This document shows positions 18,628-28,907 of a DNA stretch of 64,000 nt, piece after piece. The notes below the pieces were generated by a model. The model saw only the letters and a program-made list of their open reading frames with translations, was not told where the DNA came from and did not search any database. The DNA is from Methylomonas sp. LW13 (GTDB lineage Bacteria; Pseudomonadota; Gammaproteobacteria; Methylococcales; Methylomonadaceae). The first letter of the stretch is position 1, and each line of letters begins with the position of its first letter. A program made the translations under genes and the position numbers. The stretch covers positions 2,728,001 through 2,792,000 of the forward strand of contig NZ_CP033381.1 in assembly GCF_016865255.1 (NCBI RefSeq), written 5' to 3'.

Positions 18628-19893
18628 CTAAGAAAATTTCGATAAATATTCGGATACTAGAAAAAAAGAACCAAAAATCAAAAGCAAGTCGTCCTGTCCG
18701 GTATTTTGCCGGGCGGTTTGAAATGCCTCGGTAAAATCGGTAAAACCGCTACGGACGTTATCCAGGCCTTGTTGCTGAAAGATGGTTTCTAACATATCCG
18801 GAGTTGCAGCGCGAGGATTAGCAAGTGGCGCTAAATACCACGTGGTCACTCTGTCGCGCATCATGTTCAATACGCCGGCAATATCTTTATCCCGCATCAT
18901 TGCAAAAACTGCATGTATTCTGATCTCGGGGAAGTATTCAGACAAATAGTTGATTAATGTTTGCACAGCCTGCGGGTTGTGCCCGACATCAAGCAAAATG
19001 CGCGGCGCGCCGGCAATCAACTGAAAACGTCCTGCTAGCCGGGCACTTTCCAAGCCTTGCCGAATTGCATCGTCACTGACCGCTAATAAAGGCTGTAGGG
19101 TGTTTATAGCCATAATCGCCGCGGAAGCATTTCGATATTGGTGTTCGCCCTTAAACGCCGGCGCCGGCAAGCGATCTATTTGCTTATCCGCAGAGCGCCA
19201 TTCCCAGCTATCGCGCTGTTTTTGATAACTGAATTCGCTGTCCATTTGCAGCGCAATGGCTCCGACTTGCTCGGCTACTTCGACTACTGAGCGTGGCGCT
19301 TGCGCATCGCCGATTATAGCCGCCACACCGGCTCTAAAAATGCCGGCTTTTTCCCGACCGATGGCTTCTTCGGTATGCCCCAGCCAATCCACATGATCAA
19401 GTGCTATCGTCGTCACAATCGCTGCATCGGGGTCAATAATATTCACCGCATCAAGTCTGCCGCCTAAACCGACTTCCAGTAACTGAATATCCAGATCTGC
19501 CTCGGCGAAAATACCCAAGGCTGCCAACGTGCCAAACTCGAAATAGCTCAAACTGGTCTCGCCGCGCGCCGCATCAATGCGGGTAAAAGCATCGCAAATC
19601 AAGGCATCCTCGACCGGCACACCATCAATACGAATGCGTTCGTTATAGCGCAAAATATGCGGCGATGTGTAGGCGCCAACCCGGTAGCCCGCGGCCCGAT
19701 AAATCGCTTCCAGAAACGCCACGCAGGAACCCTTGCCGTTGGTACCGGCAACGGTGATGGTTAGCGGTTTTTTTTGTTCGGGATTAAGCTGCCGATATAC
19801 GCCGGCAACTCTTCCCAACCCTAAATCGATAGGCCGAGGATGTAGTTTTTCCTGCCAATCCAACCAGGCTTGCAGCGAATCAAAACGTGTCAT
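18628..19893 (-). CDS. folC: Bifunctional dihydrofolate synthase / folylpolyglutamate synthase
   Basis: Adds glutamate to dihydropteroate and to folates. A 421-residue Mur-ligase-like protein with the ATP loop VAGTNGKGSCVAF (about residues 48-60), TSPHILRYNERI, the metal-site region LEVGLGGRLDAVNI and the C-terminal ligand motif RILLDVGHNPQAV. It ends two bases before the SPOR gene start and begins 11 bases after accD. Full length. Confidence 0.96.
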   Translation of the reverse strand: MTRFDSLQAWLDWQEKLHPRPIDLGLGRVAGVYRQLNPEQKKPLTITVAGTNGKGSCVAFLEAIYRAAGYRVGAYTSPHILRYNERIRIDGVPVEDALICDAFTRIDAARGETSLSYFEFGTLAALGIFAEADLDIQLLEVGLGGRLDAVNIIDPDAAIVTTIALDHVDWLGHTEEAIGREKAGIFRAGVAAIIGDAQAPRSVVEVAEQVGAIALQMDSEFSYQKQRDSWEWRSADKQIDRLPAPAFKGEHQYRNASAAIMAINTLQPLLAVSDDAIRQGLESARLAGRFQLIAGAPRILLDVGHNPQAVQTLINYLSEYFPEIRIHAVFAMMRDKDIAGVLNMMRDRVTTWYLAPLANPRAATPDMLETIFQQQGLDNVRSGFTDFTEAFQTARQNTGQDDLLLIFGSFFLVSEYLSKFS

Positions 19894-19904
19894 TTCGACC
19901 GTAT

Positions 19905-20843
19905 TTATTCCTGAGACTGCAGATTATCGCTCTCACCCTGATTGCTTAATGGCTCGCTGGTGGCAATCACTCCGACCACGTCGGCGCTGCTGCCGGCGCA
20001 CATAATAGCCAGGATGCTGGCTATTTTATCGCGCATCTCGCGACGATCAACGATCATGTCTATGGCCCCGTGTTCCTGCAGAAATTCGCTACGTTGGAAG
20101 CCTTCCGGCAATTTTTCCCGCACCGTTTGTTCGATGACTCGCGGGCCGGCAAAGCCGATCAAAGCATCCGGTTCCGCGACGTTAATATCGCCCAACATCG
20201 CCAGACTGGCCGACACCCCCCCCATGGTGGGGTCGGTCATGAAGGAAATATACGGAATCCCGGCTTCGGCTAGTTTGGTCAAGGCCGCGCTGGTTTTGGT
20301 CATTTGAAACAGCGAGAACAAAGACTCCTGCATTCTGGCACCGCCACTGGCAGTAAAGACGATGAACGGCACACCCAAACGCAAACTTTCGTTGACGCCA
20401 CGCACGAATCGCTCACCAACCACCGAACCCATCGAGCCGCCCATGAAACCAAAATCAAACGCCGCAGCAACGATACCGACACCTTTAAGTGTGCCCTTCA
20501 TCACCACCAACGCATCGTTTTCGTTGCTTTGTTTTTGCGCCTGACTAATCCGGTCTTTATAGCGCTTGCTGTCCTTAAATTTCAAAGGATCGCTGGGCTT
20601 TAATCCAGCACCGATTTCTTGACATCCATCTTCATCCAAAAACATATTCAGGCGTTTGCGCGCCGAAATGCGTAAATGGTGATCGCATTTTGGGCAAACG
20701 CTTAAGTTTTTCTCCAGCTCGGCGTTAAACAAAATCGCATCGCAACGCGGACATTTATTCCACAAGCCTTCCGGCACGGTGGTTTTCTTCTGCGAGGATT
20801 CGGTTCTGATGGCAGAGGGAACCAGTTTTTCAAACCAACTCAT
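19905..20843 (-). CDS. accD: Acetyl-CoA carboxylase carboxyltransferase, beta subunit
   Basis: With AccA it transfers the carboxyl group from biotin to acetyl-CoA to form malonyl-CoA. The protein has 312 residues. The N-terminal zinc ribbon has CPRC and CPKC, about 19 residues apart. The crotonase-like domain has [22 protein letters not shown] and [13 protein letters not shown], the CoA oxyanion regions. Located between trpA and folC, the standard order. Confidence 0.97.
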   Translation of the reverse strand: MSWFEKLVPSAIRTESSQKKTTVPEGLWNKCPRCDAILFNAELEKNLSVCPKCDHHLRISARKRLNMFLDEDGCQEIGAGLKPSDPLKFKDSKRYKDRISQAQKQSNENDALVVMKGTLKGVGIVAAAFDFGFMGGSMGSVVGERFVRGVNESLRLGVPFIVFTASGGARMQESLFSLFQMTKTSAALTKLAEAGIPYISFMTDPTMGGVSASLAMLGDINVAEPDALIGFAGPRVIEQTVREKLPEGFQRSEFLQEHGAIDMIVDRREMRDKIASILAIMCAGSSADVVGVIATSEPLSNQGESDNLQSQE

Positions 20844-20867
20844 TCGGTGTAGTCTCCGCTTGAAAGC

Positions 20868-21671
20868 TTAAACATCCATGGCTGCGCGCATGGATTTCAA
20901 TAAAGTGATGATCTCATGCTTGGCTCGCTGAGGATCATCGAGATTCGCTTCTATTTTACTGATCAACGCGCTACCCACCACGACGCCGTCAGCAATCGCG
21001 GCGATGGTTTTCGCCGTATCGGCATCTTTAACACCAAAACCAACCCCAACCGGCAGTGCAGTATTCTGGCGAATGAGTTGCAACTTTTCTTCGACATCGG
21101 CGGTATCCAGATGGCCGGCACCCGTGACGCCTTTCAGAGACACGTAATACAAGTAACCGCTGCCCACTGCATCCATTTTCTGGATCCGTTCAGCATTGGT
21201 GTTCGGCGCTAATAAAAAAATTTGATCGATGCCGCGGTCGCGCAGCATGCGAACACAAGACTCGGATTCTTCCGGCGGCAAATCCACCGTCAATACGCCA
21301 TCAACCTCAGCGCGCTGTACGGCATTCGCAAAGTCTTCGTAACCCATGATTTCAATAGGATTTAAATAGCCCATCAACACCAATGGGGTGTCCTGATCGG
21401 TTTTACGAAACTCCATGGCCATGCTCAATACTTTCCGCAAGCCAACATGATGAGATAAAGCCCGCTCGCTGGCGCGTTGTATCACTGGTCCATCAGCCAT
21501 TGGATCGGAGAAAGGTACGCCTAGCTCGATCACGTCGGCACCGGCTGCCACCATTTCATGCAGCAGTGGTACGGTAAATTCCGGATAAGGATCGCCGGCT
21601 GTAATAAAAGGGATCAAGGCTTTGCGCCCGGAGGCTTTTAATTCAGCAAATTTATTGGCTAAACGGCTCAT
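20868..21671 (-). CDS. trpA: Tryptophan synthase alpha subunit
   Basis: Cleaves indole-3-glycerol phosphate to indole and glyceraldehyde-3-phosphate. A 267-residue TIM barrel with the catalytic Glu in [16 protein letters not shown] (about residue 49), the second acid in [12 protein letters not shown], phosphate-binding GVTGAG and GFGVKD. Its start overlaps the trpB stop by four bases (ATGA type), consistent with balanced synthesis of the alpha2beta2 complex. Confidence 0.97.
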   Translation of the reverse strand: MSRLANKFAELKASGRKALIPFITAGDPYPEFTVPLLHEMVAAGADVIELGVPFSDPMADGPVIQRASERALSHHVGLRKVLSMAMEFRKTDQDTPLVLMGYLNPIEIMGYEDFANAVQRAEVDGVLTVDLPPEESESCVRMLRDRGIDQIFLLAPNTNAERIQKMDAVGSGYLYYVSLKGVTGAGHLDTADVEEKLQLIRQNTALPVGVGFGVKDADTAKTIAAIADGVVVGSALISKIEANLDDPQRAKHEIITLLKSMRAAMDV

Positions 21672-22879
21672 AGACTGATGCCCTCGCGTTGCATAATGGT
21701 GTGCATGTCTTTGTCGCCGCGTCCGGACAGGTTGACGATAATAATTTGATCCTTGCGCATGGTGGGCGCCAGTTTCATCGTGTAAGCCATCGCGTGGCTG
21801 GACTCCAACGCCGGGATAATGCCTTCCATTTTGGTCAGAGCATGGAAGCCTTGCAGCGCCTCATCGTCGGTAATATTCGGATATTGAGCGCGGCCGGTAT
21901 CTTTCAACCAGGCGTGCTCCGGGCCGACACCGGGATAATCCAGACCGGCGGAAATCGAATGGGTTTCAATAATCTCACCGTCGTCGTCGGCCATCAGATA
22001 GGTGCGATTGCCGTGCAATACGCCGGGTCTGCCGGCCGATAACGGCGCGGAATGACGACCGGTTTCGATGCCGTCGCCGGCAGCCTCGACACCATACATC
22101 TTCACGTCGGCATCGTCGATAAACGGATAGAACAAGCCAATGGCATTGGAACCGCCACCAACGCAAGCGACTAAGGCGTCGGGCAATTTGCCGGCTTGAT
22201 CCAGGCATTGTTGGCGCGCTTCTCGGCCTATCACGGCCTGGAAGTCACGGACCATGGCAGGATAAGGATGCGGACCGGCTACGGTACCAATAATGTAAAA
22301 CGTATTATCGATATTGGTCACCCAATCGCGCAAAGCTTCGTTCAGCGCGTCTTTGAGAGTTTTGGAACCCGACTCGACCGGCACCACGGTGGCGCCCAAC
22401 AACTTCATCCGGTAAACATTCAAGGCTTGGCGCGCGACATCGACAGCGCCCATATACACTACGCATTCCAAACCCAGGCGCGCAGCTACAGTGGCAGTTG
22501 CAACGCCGTGCTGGCCAGCGCCGGTTTCGGCGATGATACGAGTCTTGCCCATGCGCTTCGCCAGCAGAGCTTGCCCAACAGTGTTATTTACCTTGTGCGC
22601 GCCGGTGTGATTGAGATCTTCACGCTTCAGATAAATCTGCGCACCGCCCAGATGCTGGCTCCAGCGTTCGGCGTGATACAGCGGCGACGGCCGGCCAACA
22701 TAATCGCGCAGATCCGCATCCAGCTCGGCAATAAACTCCGGATCCAGCATATAGCGCTGGTAGGCTTCGTTCAGTTCGGTTATGGCCGGCATCAGCGTTT
22801 CCGCAACAAAAATACCGCCGTAAGGCCCGAAATGGCCCCGGGTATCCGGCATATCGTATCTTTCTGTCATAGTTCTCAA
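21668..22879 (-). CDS. trpB: Tryptophan synthase beta subunit
   Basis: PLP enzyme joining indole and serine to tryptophan. Signature [15 protein letters not shown] carries the PLP lysine (about residue 95), [12 protein letters not shown] the catalytic loop, and GGGSNAIG the phosphate cup. The protein starts at the ATG at 22879 (403 residues); MTERYDMPD four codons downstream is an alternative start. It overlaps trpF by four bases. Confidence 0.97.
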   Translation of the reverse strand: MRTMTERYDMPDTRGHFGPYGGIFVAETLMPAITELNEAYQRYMLDPEFIAELDADLRDYVGRPSPLYHAERWSQHLGGAQIYLKREDLNHTGAHKVNNTVGQALLAKRMGKTRIIAETGAGQHGVATATVAARLGLECVVYMGAVDVARQALNVYRMKLLGATVVPVESGSKTLKDALNEALRDWVTNIDNTFYIIGTVAGPHPYPAMVRDFQAVIGREARQQCLDQAGKLPDALVACVGGGSNAIGLFYPFIDDADVKMYGVEAAGDGIETGRHSAPLSAGRPGVLHGNRTYLMADDDGEIIETHSISAGLDYPGVGPEHAWLKDTGRAQYPNITDDEALQGFHALTKMEGIIPALESSHAMAYTMKLAPTMRKDQIIIVNLSGRGDKDMHTIMQREGISL

Positions 22880-23496
22880 GTCGCTTGATTAGTTATTCTT
22901 ATGAAAGCAGCCATTTTCGCCGCATCCTTGATGCCTTTCCCGGCCTCAACACCGCTGCTGACATCCAGCGCATACGGTTTTACCGCTTTAATCGCTTCCC
23001 CGGCATTTTCCGGTATCAATCCACCCGCGAGAATGATCGGCAAACTGCGGGCCTTTGGAATCAAATCCCAGTCAAAACTGCTACCGCTGCCGCCCTGCAC
23101 GCCCGGATGATAAGCATCCAACAGTAACCCGGCCGCATCGTGGTACTGCTGTTGCAATCCTACGACGTCGGTATCGGATTGCATGCGAATGGCTTTGATA
23201 TACGACTTATCGTAAATCCGGCAATCCTCAGCAGGCTCGTCGCCATGAAATTGCAGGCAATCCACCCTTACTTTATTCAATACTTCGCGGATCAAAGCCG
23301 GCTCAGCATCGACGAACAAGGCTACCACGTTAACAAAAGCTGGCAACGCTCTACTGATGCTTGCGGCTTGTTCAATACTGACGTTTCTTGGACTAGGCGA
23401 ATAAAACACCAACCCAATCGCGTCGACGCCCAAATTGGCCGCATAAAGCGCATCCTCCACCTGGGTAAAGCCGCAAATTTTAACGCGGGTACGCAT
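22876..23496 (-). CDS. trpF: Phosphoribosylanthranilate isomerase
   Basis: Isomerises phosphoribosylanthranilate in tryptophan synthesis. I use the ATG at 23496, which gives [11 protein letters not shown] and has AGG six bases upstream, instead of an ATG four codons earlier. The catalytic Cys is in KICGFT, the general-acid Asp in LFVDAEP, and [12 protein letters not shown] plus ALDVSSGVE bind phosphate. First gene of the operon through metZ. No trp attenuator or leader peptide is visible in the short upstream region. Confidence 0.95.
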   Translation of the reverse strand: MRTRVKICGFTQVEDALYAANLGVDAIGLVFYSPSPRNVSIEQAASISRALPAFVNVVALFVDAEPALIREVLNKVRVDCLQFHGDEPAEDCRIYDKSYIKAIRMQSDTDVVGLQQQYHDAAGLLLDAYHPGVQGGSGSSFDWDLIPKARSLPIILAGGLIPENAGEAIKAVKPYALDVSSGVEAGKGIKDAAKMAAFIRITNQAT

Positions 23497-23560
23497 CGAA
23501 AGCCTCATAAAAAATGGCGGCGTAGAATAACACAGGTATCCGATATGTCATGTCCGCGCC

Positions 23561-23588
23561 AATAAAAAAAGGCTGACCCTTGTCAGCC
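23561..23588 (-). terminator. Rho-independent terminator of the DUF2231 gene
   Basis: On the minus strand a stem GGCTGAC/GTCAGCC with a 4-base loop is followed by a run of seven T (complement of 23564-23570). It lies 27 bases after the stop at 23616 and ahead of the trp operon promoter region. Confidence 0.85.
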
Positions 23589-23615
23589 TTCGTCCGGTGG
23601 CTCCTCAGGTGGGCG

Positions 23616-24377
23616 TCAATGCGCATGATCATGGTCGTGATGATGACCGGCAGCGCCATGCGGCGTTTCATCCTGATGGCTATCTTCCGGATTCAAATCT
23701 TCAATTTCGGTTTCCTCAGACGTTGCAGGCACATTCAGCGGCGCAACGCCCTCGTGTTCATGGGCCAGTGCTGCCGCGCGATTGACCTGATCTGCCGCTT
23801 GCACGGACACACCATGCTTATAAACCATAAGCCCACCCAGATCGGCGGTAAAAGCCAGCAAAGCCGATAAAATCGCCGCCAGTAATAAAAACAGTGTGTT
23901 TGCCGGTCCGGCTATCAGCCCTTTACTCAGCAAGCGCCAAGCTGACAGCAGCGCGGCCAGACTCAATACCGAGATACCCAGATGTTCGTGATGCTCCATA
24001 ATCTCGTGAACATCACCACCATGCGCCACACTCGCGGCAGCCACCAAACCCGCCGCCACGGTAAGCGCGGCAAACACAGTACCCAGATACAAAAATGCAC
24101 CGGCAATCTGCCGCCATTCCGAGCGATTCGCCAAGCTGCCGATCAAATCCAATGTAAAGAACAAGGTCAGCAACGCAATCGGAAAATGCACCAACAAGGG
24201 ATGAATATTTTCTAAAGCCGCAACGCCCGGTAACACACTATTAAAACTTTCCGACGGAGATTGGCGCACCAGCATTTCCAGGAAGGACAATAAGTTCTCC
24301 ACCCCGCCGGCCACTCCGCCGCCGTTGTCGCCGCCACCATGCACGGCGAACGTCAAGTGATCGTTTAGACCCCACAT
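23616..24377 (-). CDS. DUF2231-type multi-helix membrane protein with His-rich tail
   Basis: A 253-residue inner-membrane protein. The signature HPLLVHFPIALLTLFF (about residue 58) is that of DUF2231 membrane proteins. Four hydrophobic helices follow (about 60-80, 92-112, 133-150, 160-180), and the acidic C-terminal tail ends in a cluster of His and Asp (about 243-253) that may bind metal. A glycine-rich stretch near residue 15 is unusual. Function of the family is not established; some members sit with haem or copper proteins. Monocistronic with its own terminator. Confidence 0.8.
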   Translation of the reverse strand: MWGLNDHLTFAVHGGGDNGGGVAGGVENLLSFLEMLVRQSPSESFNSVLPGVAALENIHPLLVHFPIALLTLFFTLDLIGSLANRSEWRQIAGAFLYLGTVFAALTVAAGLVAAASVAHGGDVHEIMEHHEHLGISVLSLAALLSAWRLLSKGLIAGPANTLFLLLAAILSALLAFTADLGGLMVYKHGVSVQAADQVNRAAALAHEHEGVAPLNVPATSEETEIEDLNPEDSHQDETPHGAAGHHHDHDHAH

Positions 24378-24429
24378 AAAATCTCCCCCGATTTAGTTTT
24401 GCGCGGATACTACCACGATAGAACTAAGC

Positions 24430-25455
24430 CTAGTTAATCGTCACTTGGGTGGACATGGTCAAGGCTCTAGTTTTACTTTCCAAAAACTCGGTGCCTTGCT
24501 GCTGAATAAACATCACCTGCAATTTCTCGGCATCGGCAAGTTTCATCCCCTCTTCCTGCCCCAGGCATAACAAAGCGGTAGACCAGGCATCGGCGATAGT
24601 CGGACTTTCATTAAACACACTGACCGCCACTAAATCGTGGGTAACCGGCGCACCGTTGCGGGCATCAAGGATGTGGCTGTAACGTTTACCTTTGACATCG
24701 AAATAATGCCGATACGTGCCGGAAGTCATCACCGACATCGGGCTGTCTTTGGGCAAGGTCACGACCTTATGCATTTTTTGTTCGCCCGGCAGCGGTTTTT
24801 CTACCGCAATCCGCCAAGCCTTGCCGTCCGGTTTGCTACCCAGCGCTTTCAACTCGCCGCCTATTTCCACCAAGTAGTTTTGGATACCCATAGCCTGCAG
24901 CGCATTGCTGATTTTCTCTACGCTGTAACCCTGGGCTATCGACGACACATCGACACGCAAGCTCGGCAGTTTTTTTGATATATGGCTATCGTCCACCAAC
25001 TGCAATTTGTCCATGCCGACATTCGCCAAAGCGGCCTGTAACGTTGCATCGTCGGGAATAGTCAAATCATCACCCATGAAGCCCCACAGCTCGAACAAAG
25101 GTTTGATCGTCAAATCGTAACACCCCTGGCTCAGGGCGCTGACGTTCTGCGCGATTTTAACCAAAGCCACGATTTCCTCGCCTACTGGCTGAGCTTCGGT
25201 CGAAACGTTGGCATTGAACTGCTCGATTAGCGAGTCAGGTCGGTAATTGGATAAGGTTTTATCCAAATCCAGGAAAACCTTTTCAACTTCAGCGGTGATT
25301 TGCGCCTCGTCCAGGGCTTGCGGCGCCCAATAGCTAATATGGTAAGTGGTCCCTTGCGCAAAACCGCTAAACGTATGCAGCGGCGGCAGCGGCTCCGCAC
25401 AACCTTGTATCAGCAACAGTCCCAGTAAGACCGCGTTCCATCCCTTCCGTAGCAT
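24430..25455 (-). CDS. apbE: FAD:protein FMN transferase (ApbE family lipoprotein)
   Basis: Attaches FMN covalently to Thr/Ser residues of target flavoproteins such as NqrB/C or RnfG, in the periplasm. The N-terminus is a lipoprotein signal with Cys19 in LIQGCAE. Family motifs: MSNYRPDS-like LSNYRPDSLIEQFN, VDVSSIAQGYSVEKI, GGELKALGSKPDG and YSHILDARNGAPV, whose Asp and the later TIADAWSTAL bind magnesium and FAD. 341 residues, full length. Its flavoprotein target is not in this window. Confidence 0.93.
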   Translation of the reverse strand: MLRKGWNAVLLGLLLIQGCAEPLPPLHTFSGFAQGTTYHISYWAPQALDEAQITAEVEKVFLDLDKTLSNYRPDSLIEQFNANVSTEAQPVGEEIVALVKIAQNVSALSQGCYDLTIKPLFELWGFMGDDLTIPDDATLQAALANVGMDKLQLVDDSHISKKLPSLRVDVSSIAQGYSVEKISNALQAMGIQNYLVEIGGELKALGSKPDGKAWRIAVEKPLPGEQKMHKVVTLPKDSPMSVMTSGTYRHYFDVKGKRYSHILDARNGAPVTHDLVAVSVFNESPTIADAWSTALLCLGQEEGMKLADAEKLQVMFIQQQGTEFLESKTRALTMSTQVTIN

Positions 25456-25470
25456 TGATCCCCCGTGGCA

Positions 25471-26037
25471 CTAGCGCAAAAGCGCCGAAATAGTTTTGAA
25501 ATGACTATGCCGAGCATCCCGCAACCATTCGAACAACACGGATTCGTGACAACTCAACGTAACACCTTGCTGCTGCATGCGCTGCAAGGCGTAATCTTTG
25601 TGCAGGACTTGGCGCGAGCAAACTACATCCGCCAACACATGCACTTGATAGTTTGCACTTAACAATTCAAGCGCGGTTTGCAACACGCACACATGCGCTT
25701 CCTGACCGATTATCACCACTTGCTGCCGACCGGTGTCAGCCAAGGCTTGCTTGAAACCGTCCGCAGCGCAACAAGAAAAACCGGTTTTATTGAAAATCCG
25801 GGCACTGCCGGGCAAACACTCACCAATATCTGCTTGAGTAGGCCCTAGCCCTTGCGGATACTGTTCTGTCAACAACACCGGCACATCCAGCAGTCCGGCC
25901 GCTCGCAATAAACGCTGGCCGTGTGTAAGCATCTGCTGCAAGTCTGTAACGGGCATCGCCGCCGACAAACGCTGTTGAATGTCCACCACCAGCAACACGC
26001 TGTTGTCTGCCTCCAGTAAATTAGGATGCGTCGCCAT
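25471..26037 (-). CDS. Isochorismatase-family cysteine hydrolase
   Basis: About 188 residues from the ATG at 26037 (MATHPNLLE), chosen because the longer frame overlaps smpB. Catalytic triad of the family: Asp in LLVVDIQQRL, Lys in FNKTGFSC, and Cys in GQEAHVCVLQTA. Members hydrolyse amides or C-O bonds of small molecules (YcaC-, nicotinamidase- or isochorismatase-like). The YcaC-type arrangement fits best, but the substrate cannot be named from the sequence. Six bases after the smpB stop, probably co-transcribed. Confidence 0.88.
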   Translation of the reverse strand: MATHPNLLEADNSVLLVVDIQQRLSAAMPVTDLQQMLTHGQRLLRAAGLLDVPVLLTEQYPQGLGPTQADIGECLPGSARIFNKTGFSCCAADGFKQALADTGRQQVVIIGQEAHVCVLQTALELLSANYQVHVLADVVCSRQVLHKDYALQRMQQQGVTLSCHESVLFEWLRDARHSHFKTISALLR

Positions 26038-26042
26038 CGAGA

Positions 26043-26528
26043 TTAGCCGTGTTTCATGATGCGGGCGCGGTCGCGTTGCCAATCTTTGTCTTTGGACGCC
26101 GCGCGTTTGTCGTGCAATTTTTTACCTTTCGCCAGACCGATTTTCAACTTGGCACGGCCCTTAATCCAATACATCGACAATGGAATCAAGGTGTAGCCCT
26201 TGCGCTCCACCGAGCCGATCAGCTTGTTCAATTCCCGCCGATGCAGCAATAATTTCTTCTTGCGCACGGCGTCGGGATTGACGTGCGTCGATGCCGACAA
26301 TAAAGCCGACACATGCGCCCCGCTCAACCACGCCTCGCCGCGTCTGATCTCGACATAGCTCTCTTTCAACTGGATCCGTCCGTCGCGCAAGCTTTTCACT
26401 TCCCAGCCTTCCAACACCAAACCGGCTTCGAAAGTCTCGTCTATGGTGTACTCGTGGGAAGCCTGGCGATTAACCGCGATGGTGTTATCGGTGGCTTTGT
26501 TGTCCTTCTTGGATTTTTTGGCTGCCAT
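26043..26528 (-). CDS. smpB: SsrA-binding protein
   Basis: Binds tmRNA and delivers it to stalled ribosomes for trans-translation. Start at the ATG at 26528 (MAAKKSKKDNK), 161 residues; the upstream extension of the frame is not family-like. The OB-fold core shows YTIDETFEAGLVLEGWEVKSLRDG and AHVSALL, and the C-terminal tail DKRAASKDKDWQRDRARIMK is the helix that enters the decoding centre. It is divergent from the symporter/ratA/rnfH group, recalling the common smpB-ratA-ratB neighbourhood. Confidence 0.96.
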   Translation of the reverse strand: MAAKKSKKDNKATDNTIAVNRQASHEYTIDETFEAGLVLEGWEVKSLRDGRIQLKESYVEIRRGEAWLSGAHVSALLSASTHVNPDAVRKKKLLLHRRELNKLIGSVERKGYTLIPLSMYWIKGRAKLKIGLAKGKKLHDKRAASKDKDWQRDRARIMKHG

Positions 26529-26628
26529 TGCGTAGCGAAGATTTTTTAAACTGACTGAAAACGTGAATTTTGATATTTTACTCACACACCCGTTAAATAA
26601 CGACATAAAAACACAAGGGCTCTCCAAC

Positions 26629-27987
26629 ATGACCGATAAAACCCCATCCATTCACGGCGAATGGTCCTCCCGTTTCGCCTTTATTCTGGCCGCCACCGGT
26701 TCGGCGGTTGGGTTGGGTAATATATGGAAATTTCCTTACATCACCGGCCAAAACGGTGGCGGCGCTTTTGTGATGGTCTATTTAATCTGCGTGGCAGCCA
26801 TCGGCATACCCATCATGATCGCGGAAATCATGCTGGGCCGCCGCGGCCGGCAAAGCCCGATCAACACCATGCAAACCCTAGCTGCCGAAGCCAAAGTCGA
26901 TCCGCGCTGGGGCTATTTGGGCTGGATGGGCATGATCGCCGGTTTTTTAATCCTGGCCTACTATAGCGTGATTGCCGGCTGGGCTATGGCTTACATCTTC
27001 AAAGCGTTTTTCGGTGGCTTTTTCGGTACCGACGGCGGCGAAGTTAAGGAGATATTCGACAATTTGATGGCCAGCCCTATCCAGCAAATTTTCTGGCACA
27101 CCGTGTTTATGTTCATCACCATGCAAGTCGTAATGCGCGGTGTAAAAGGCGGCCTGGAAAAAGCCGTACGGTTTTTGATGCCTGCCTTGTTCGTGATCCT
27201 GATCATTTTAGTGGCTTATGCGATGGCATCAGGCTATTACGCGCAAGGCATCCACTTTCTATTCAGCCCCGATTTCAGCAAAATCACCGCTGACGCGGTG
27301 CTTACCGCCATGGGCCACGCCTTCTTCACGCTGAGCTTGGGCATGGGTGCCATTATGGTGTACGGTTCTTACCTGCCCGGTCATGTGTCGATTGCCAAAA
27401 CCACATTTTTCATCGCCGGCGCGGATACCGCCGTAGCCTTGCTGGCCGGCATCGCCATTTTTCCCTTGGTGTTTGCCAACCAACTGGAAGTTGCCACCGG
27501 ACCGGGCTTGATCTTTCAAACGCTGCCGTTAGCCTTTGGTCACATGAGTGGCGGTTGGTTATTCGGCGTCCTGTTTTTTGTACTGCTGTTTTTCGCCGCC
27601 CTCACCTCGTCCATTTCCTTGATCGAACCGACCGTAGCCTGGCTGGTGGAAAACAAAAATATCGATAGGCAAAAAGCCTGTGTCTGGTCCGGCACTGCCT
27701 GCTGGGGCTTGGGCGTGGCCGTGGTTTTTTCGTTTAATATTTGGTCCAACTTTAAAATCTTCGATAAAAATCTGTTCGAACTGCTGGATTACCTGACCGC
27801 CAACCTGATGCTGCCCTTGGGCGGTTTGTGCATCGCCGTGTTTGCCAGCTGGATGATGAAACAAGCCCATGCCGAACAAGAATTGGAGTTGCCGGCGCAA
27901 GGCTTTCAAGCTTGGCACTTCCTGATTAAATACGTGGCACCAGCTGCCGTATTCATCGTCTTCTTACATGTACTCGGGGTGCTGTAA
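26629..27987 (+). CDS. Neurotransmitter:sodium symporter family transporter
   Basis: A LeuT-fold sodium-coupled amino acid (or related) transporter, inner membrane, about 452 residues from the ATG at 26629, with about eleven helices. The first helix carries the unwound GSAVGLGNIWKFPYITGQNGGGAF that binds sodium and substrate. MGHAFFTLSLGMGAIMVYGSY corresponds to helix 6 and FFAALTSSISLIEP to helix 8. It is immediately upstream of ratA with no gap. Substrate unknown. Confidence 0.92.
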   Translation: MTDKTPSIHGEWSSRFAFILAATGSAVGLGNIWKFPYITGQNGGGAFVMVYLICVAAIGIPIMIAEIMLGRRGRQSPINTMQTLAAEAKVDPRWGYLGWMGMIAGFLILAYYSVIAGWAMAYIFKAFFGGFFGTDGGEVKEIFDNLMASPIQQIFWHTVFMFITMQVVMRGVKGGLEKAVRFLMPALFVILIILVAYAMASGYYAQGIHFLFSPDFSKITADAVLTAMGHAFFTLSLGMGAIMVYGSYLPGHVSIAKTTFFIAGADTAVALLAGIAIFPLVFANQLEVATGPGLIFQTLPLAFGHMSGGWLFGVLFFVLLFFAALTSSISLIEPTVAWLVENKNIDRQKACVWSGTACWGLGVAVVFSFNIWSNFKIFDKNLFELLDYLTANLMLPLGGLCIAVFASWMMKQAHAEQELELPAQGFQAWHFLIKYVAPAAVFIVFLHVLGVL

Positions 27988-28425
27988 ATGATCACGGTTG
28001 TACAAAAAAGCGCCTTGGTCAAATTCTCTGCCAAACAAATGTTTGACCTAGTGGATGACATCGAGTCGTATCCCAAATTCTTACCCTGGTGCTCCGGCAG
28101 CAAAATATTGAAGCGTGAAGGCAATATCGTCGAAGGCCAAATCGACATCGCCAAGGCCGGCTTTCATAAATCCTTCACTACACGTAACAAAATCGATCAA
28201 GGCGGCAGAATCCAAATCAGTTTGCTGGACGGGCCGTTTTCCTCGCTAGAGGGCTTTTGGAGTTTCATGCCGCTGCGCGAAGACGCCAGCAAAATCTCGC
28301 TGGACCTGGAGTTTGAAATCTCCGGGATGCTGGCCAATTTGGCCTTTGGTCCGGTGTTCAACCAAATCTGCAACACCATGGTCACCTCCTTCACCCAACG
28401 TGCCAAAGCCTTGTATGGCGGATGA
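27988..28425 (+). CDS. ratA: RatA / START-domain ubiquinone-binding family protein
   Basis: A 145-residue START-like (Coq10/RatA) protein. Characteristic stretches are FDLVDDIESYPKFLPWCSGSKIL and a C-terminal helix with FNQICNTMVTSFTQRAKALYG. In E. coli RatA was described as inhibiting ribosome subunit association; Coq10 homologues bind ubiquinone. Either role may apply. It directly follows the symporter and overlaps rnfH by 11 bases, reproducing the ratA-ratB gene pair beside smpB. Confidence 0.93.
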   Translation: MITVVQKSALVKFSAKQMFDLVDDIESYPKFLPWCSGSKILKREGNIVEGQIDIAKAGFHKSFTTRNKIDQGGRIQISLLDGPFSSLEGFWSFMPLREDASKISLDLEFEISGMLANLAFGPVFNQICNTMVTSFTQRAKALYGG

Positions 28426-28696
28426 TTTGATAGCGGTGGAAGTGGCTTATGCCACGCCGGAGCGACAACTGCTTATTCCCATTAGCCTGGCGGCGAATTC
28501 CACCGTCGAACTAGCCATAGAAGCTTCCGGCATCTTGCGGGAGTTTCCGGAAATTGATTTAAGTCAGCAGAAGGTCGGGATTTTTGGGGTGGTTTGTAAT
28601 TTGGACAAAAATCTCAGCGCCGAAGATCGTGTCGAGATTTATCGACCTTTAAAGCAGAATCCGATGGATGCGCGGCGGGGGCGGTTGCAGAAGTAG
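28415..28696 (+). CDS. RnfH/RatB family ubiquitin-like protein
   Basis: A 93-residue beta-grasp protein; start at the ATG at 28415 (MADDLIAVEVAYATPERQ). Family signatures are EVAYATPERQ, AIEASGILREFPEIDLSQQKVGIF and DRVEIYRPLKQNPMDARR. RnfH occurs with Rnf genes or with ratA; function unresolved. It overlaps the ratA end by 11 bases, so it is co-translated. Confidence 0.93.
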   Translation: MADDLIAVEVAYATPERQLLIPISLAANSTVELAIEASGILREFPEIDLSQQKVGIFGVVCNLDKNLSAEDRVEIYRPLKQNPMDARRGRLQK

Positions 28697-28907
28697 TTTG
28701 GGTAATCTGTTGATGGTTAACCAATTTGATTTAGGCCATATCAAATAAAGCGATACAGTTGAAATGAAAAGATATTTCTGTTTTTCAAAAACTTGGACAT
28801 CGTTTTGACGCAATGTTTTTCGTCATTTTTAAACCTACTGGTAGTCGGGCATCGCGAACTTAAAACTCAAAGAAATCCGAATTGCGGCATCTAAAAGGAA
28901 AATTTAC

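Noticed and set aside
26529..26651. Longer smpB frame upstream of 26528
   Set aside because: The added 41 residues are not family-like, and the MAAKKSKK start gives the usual length.
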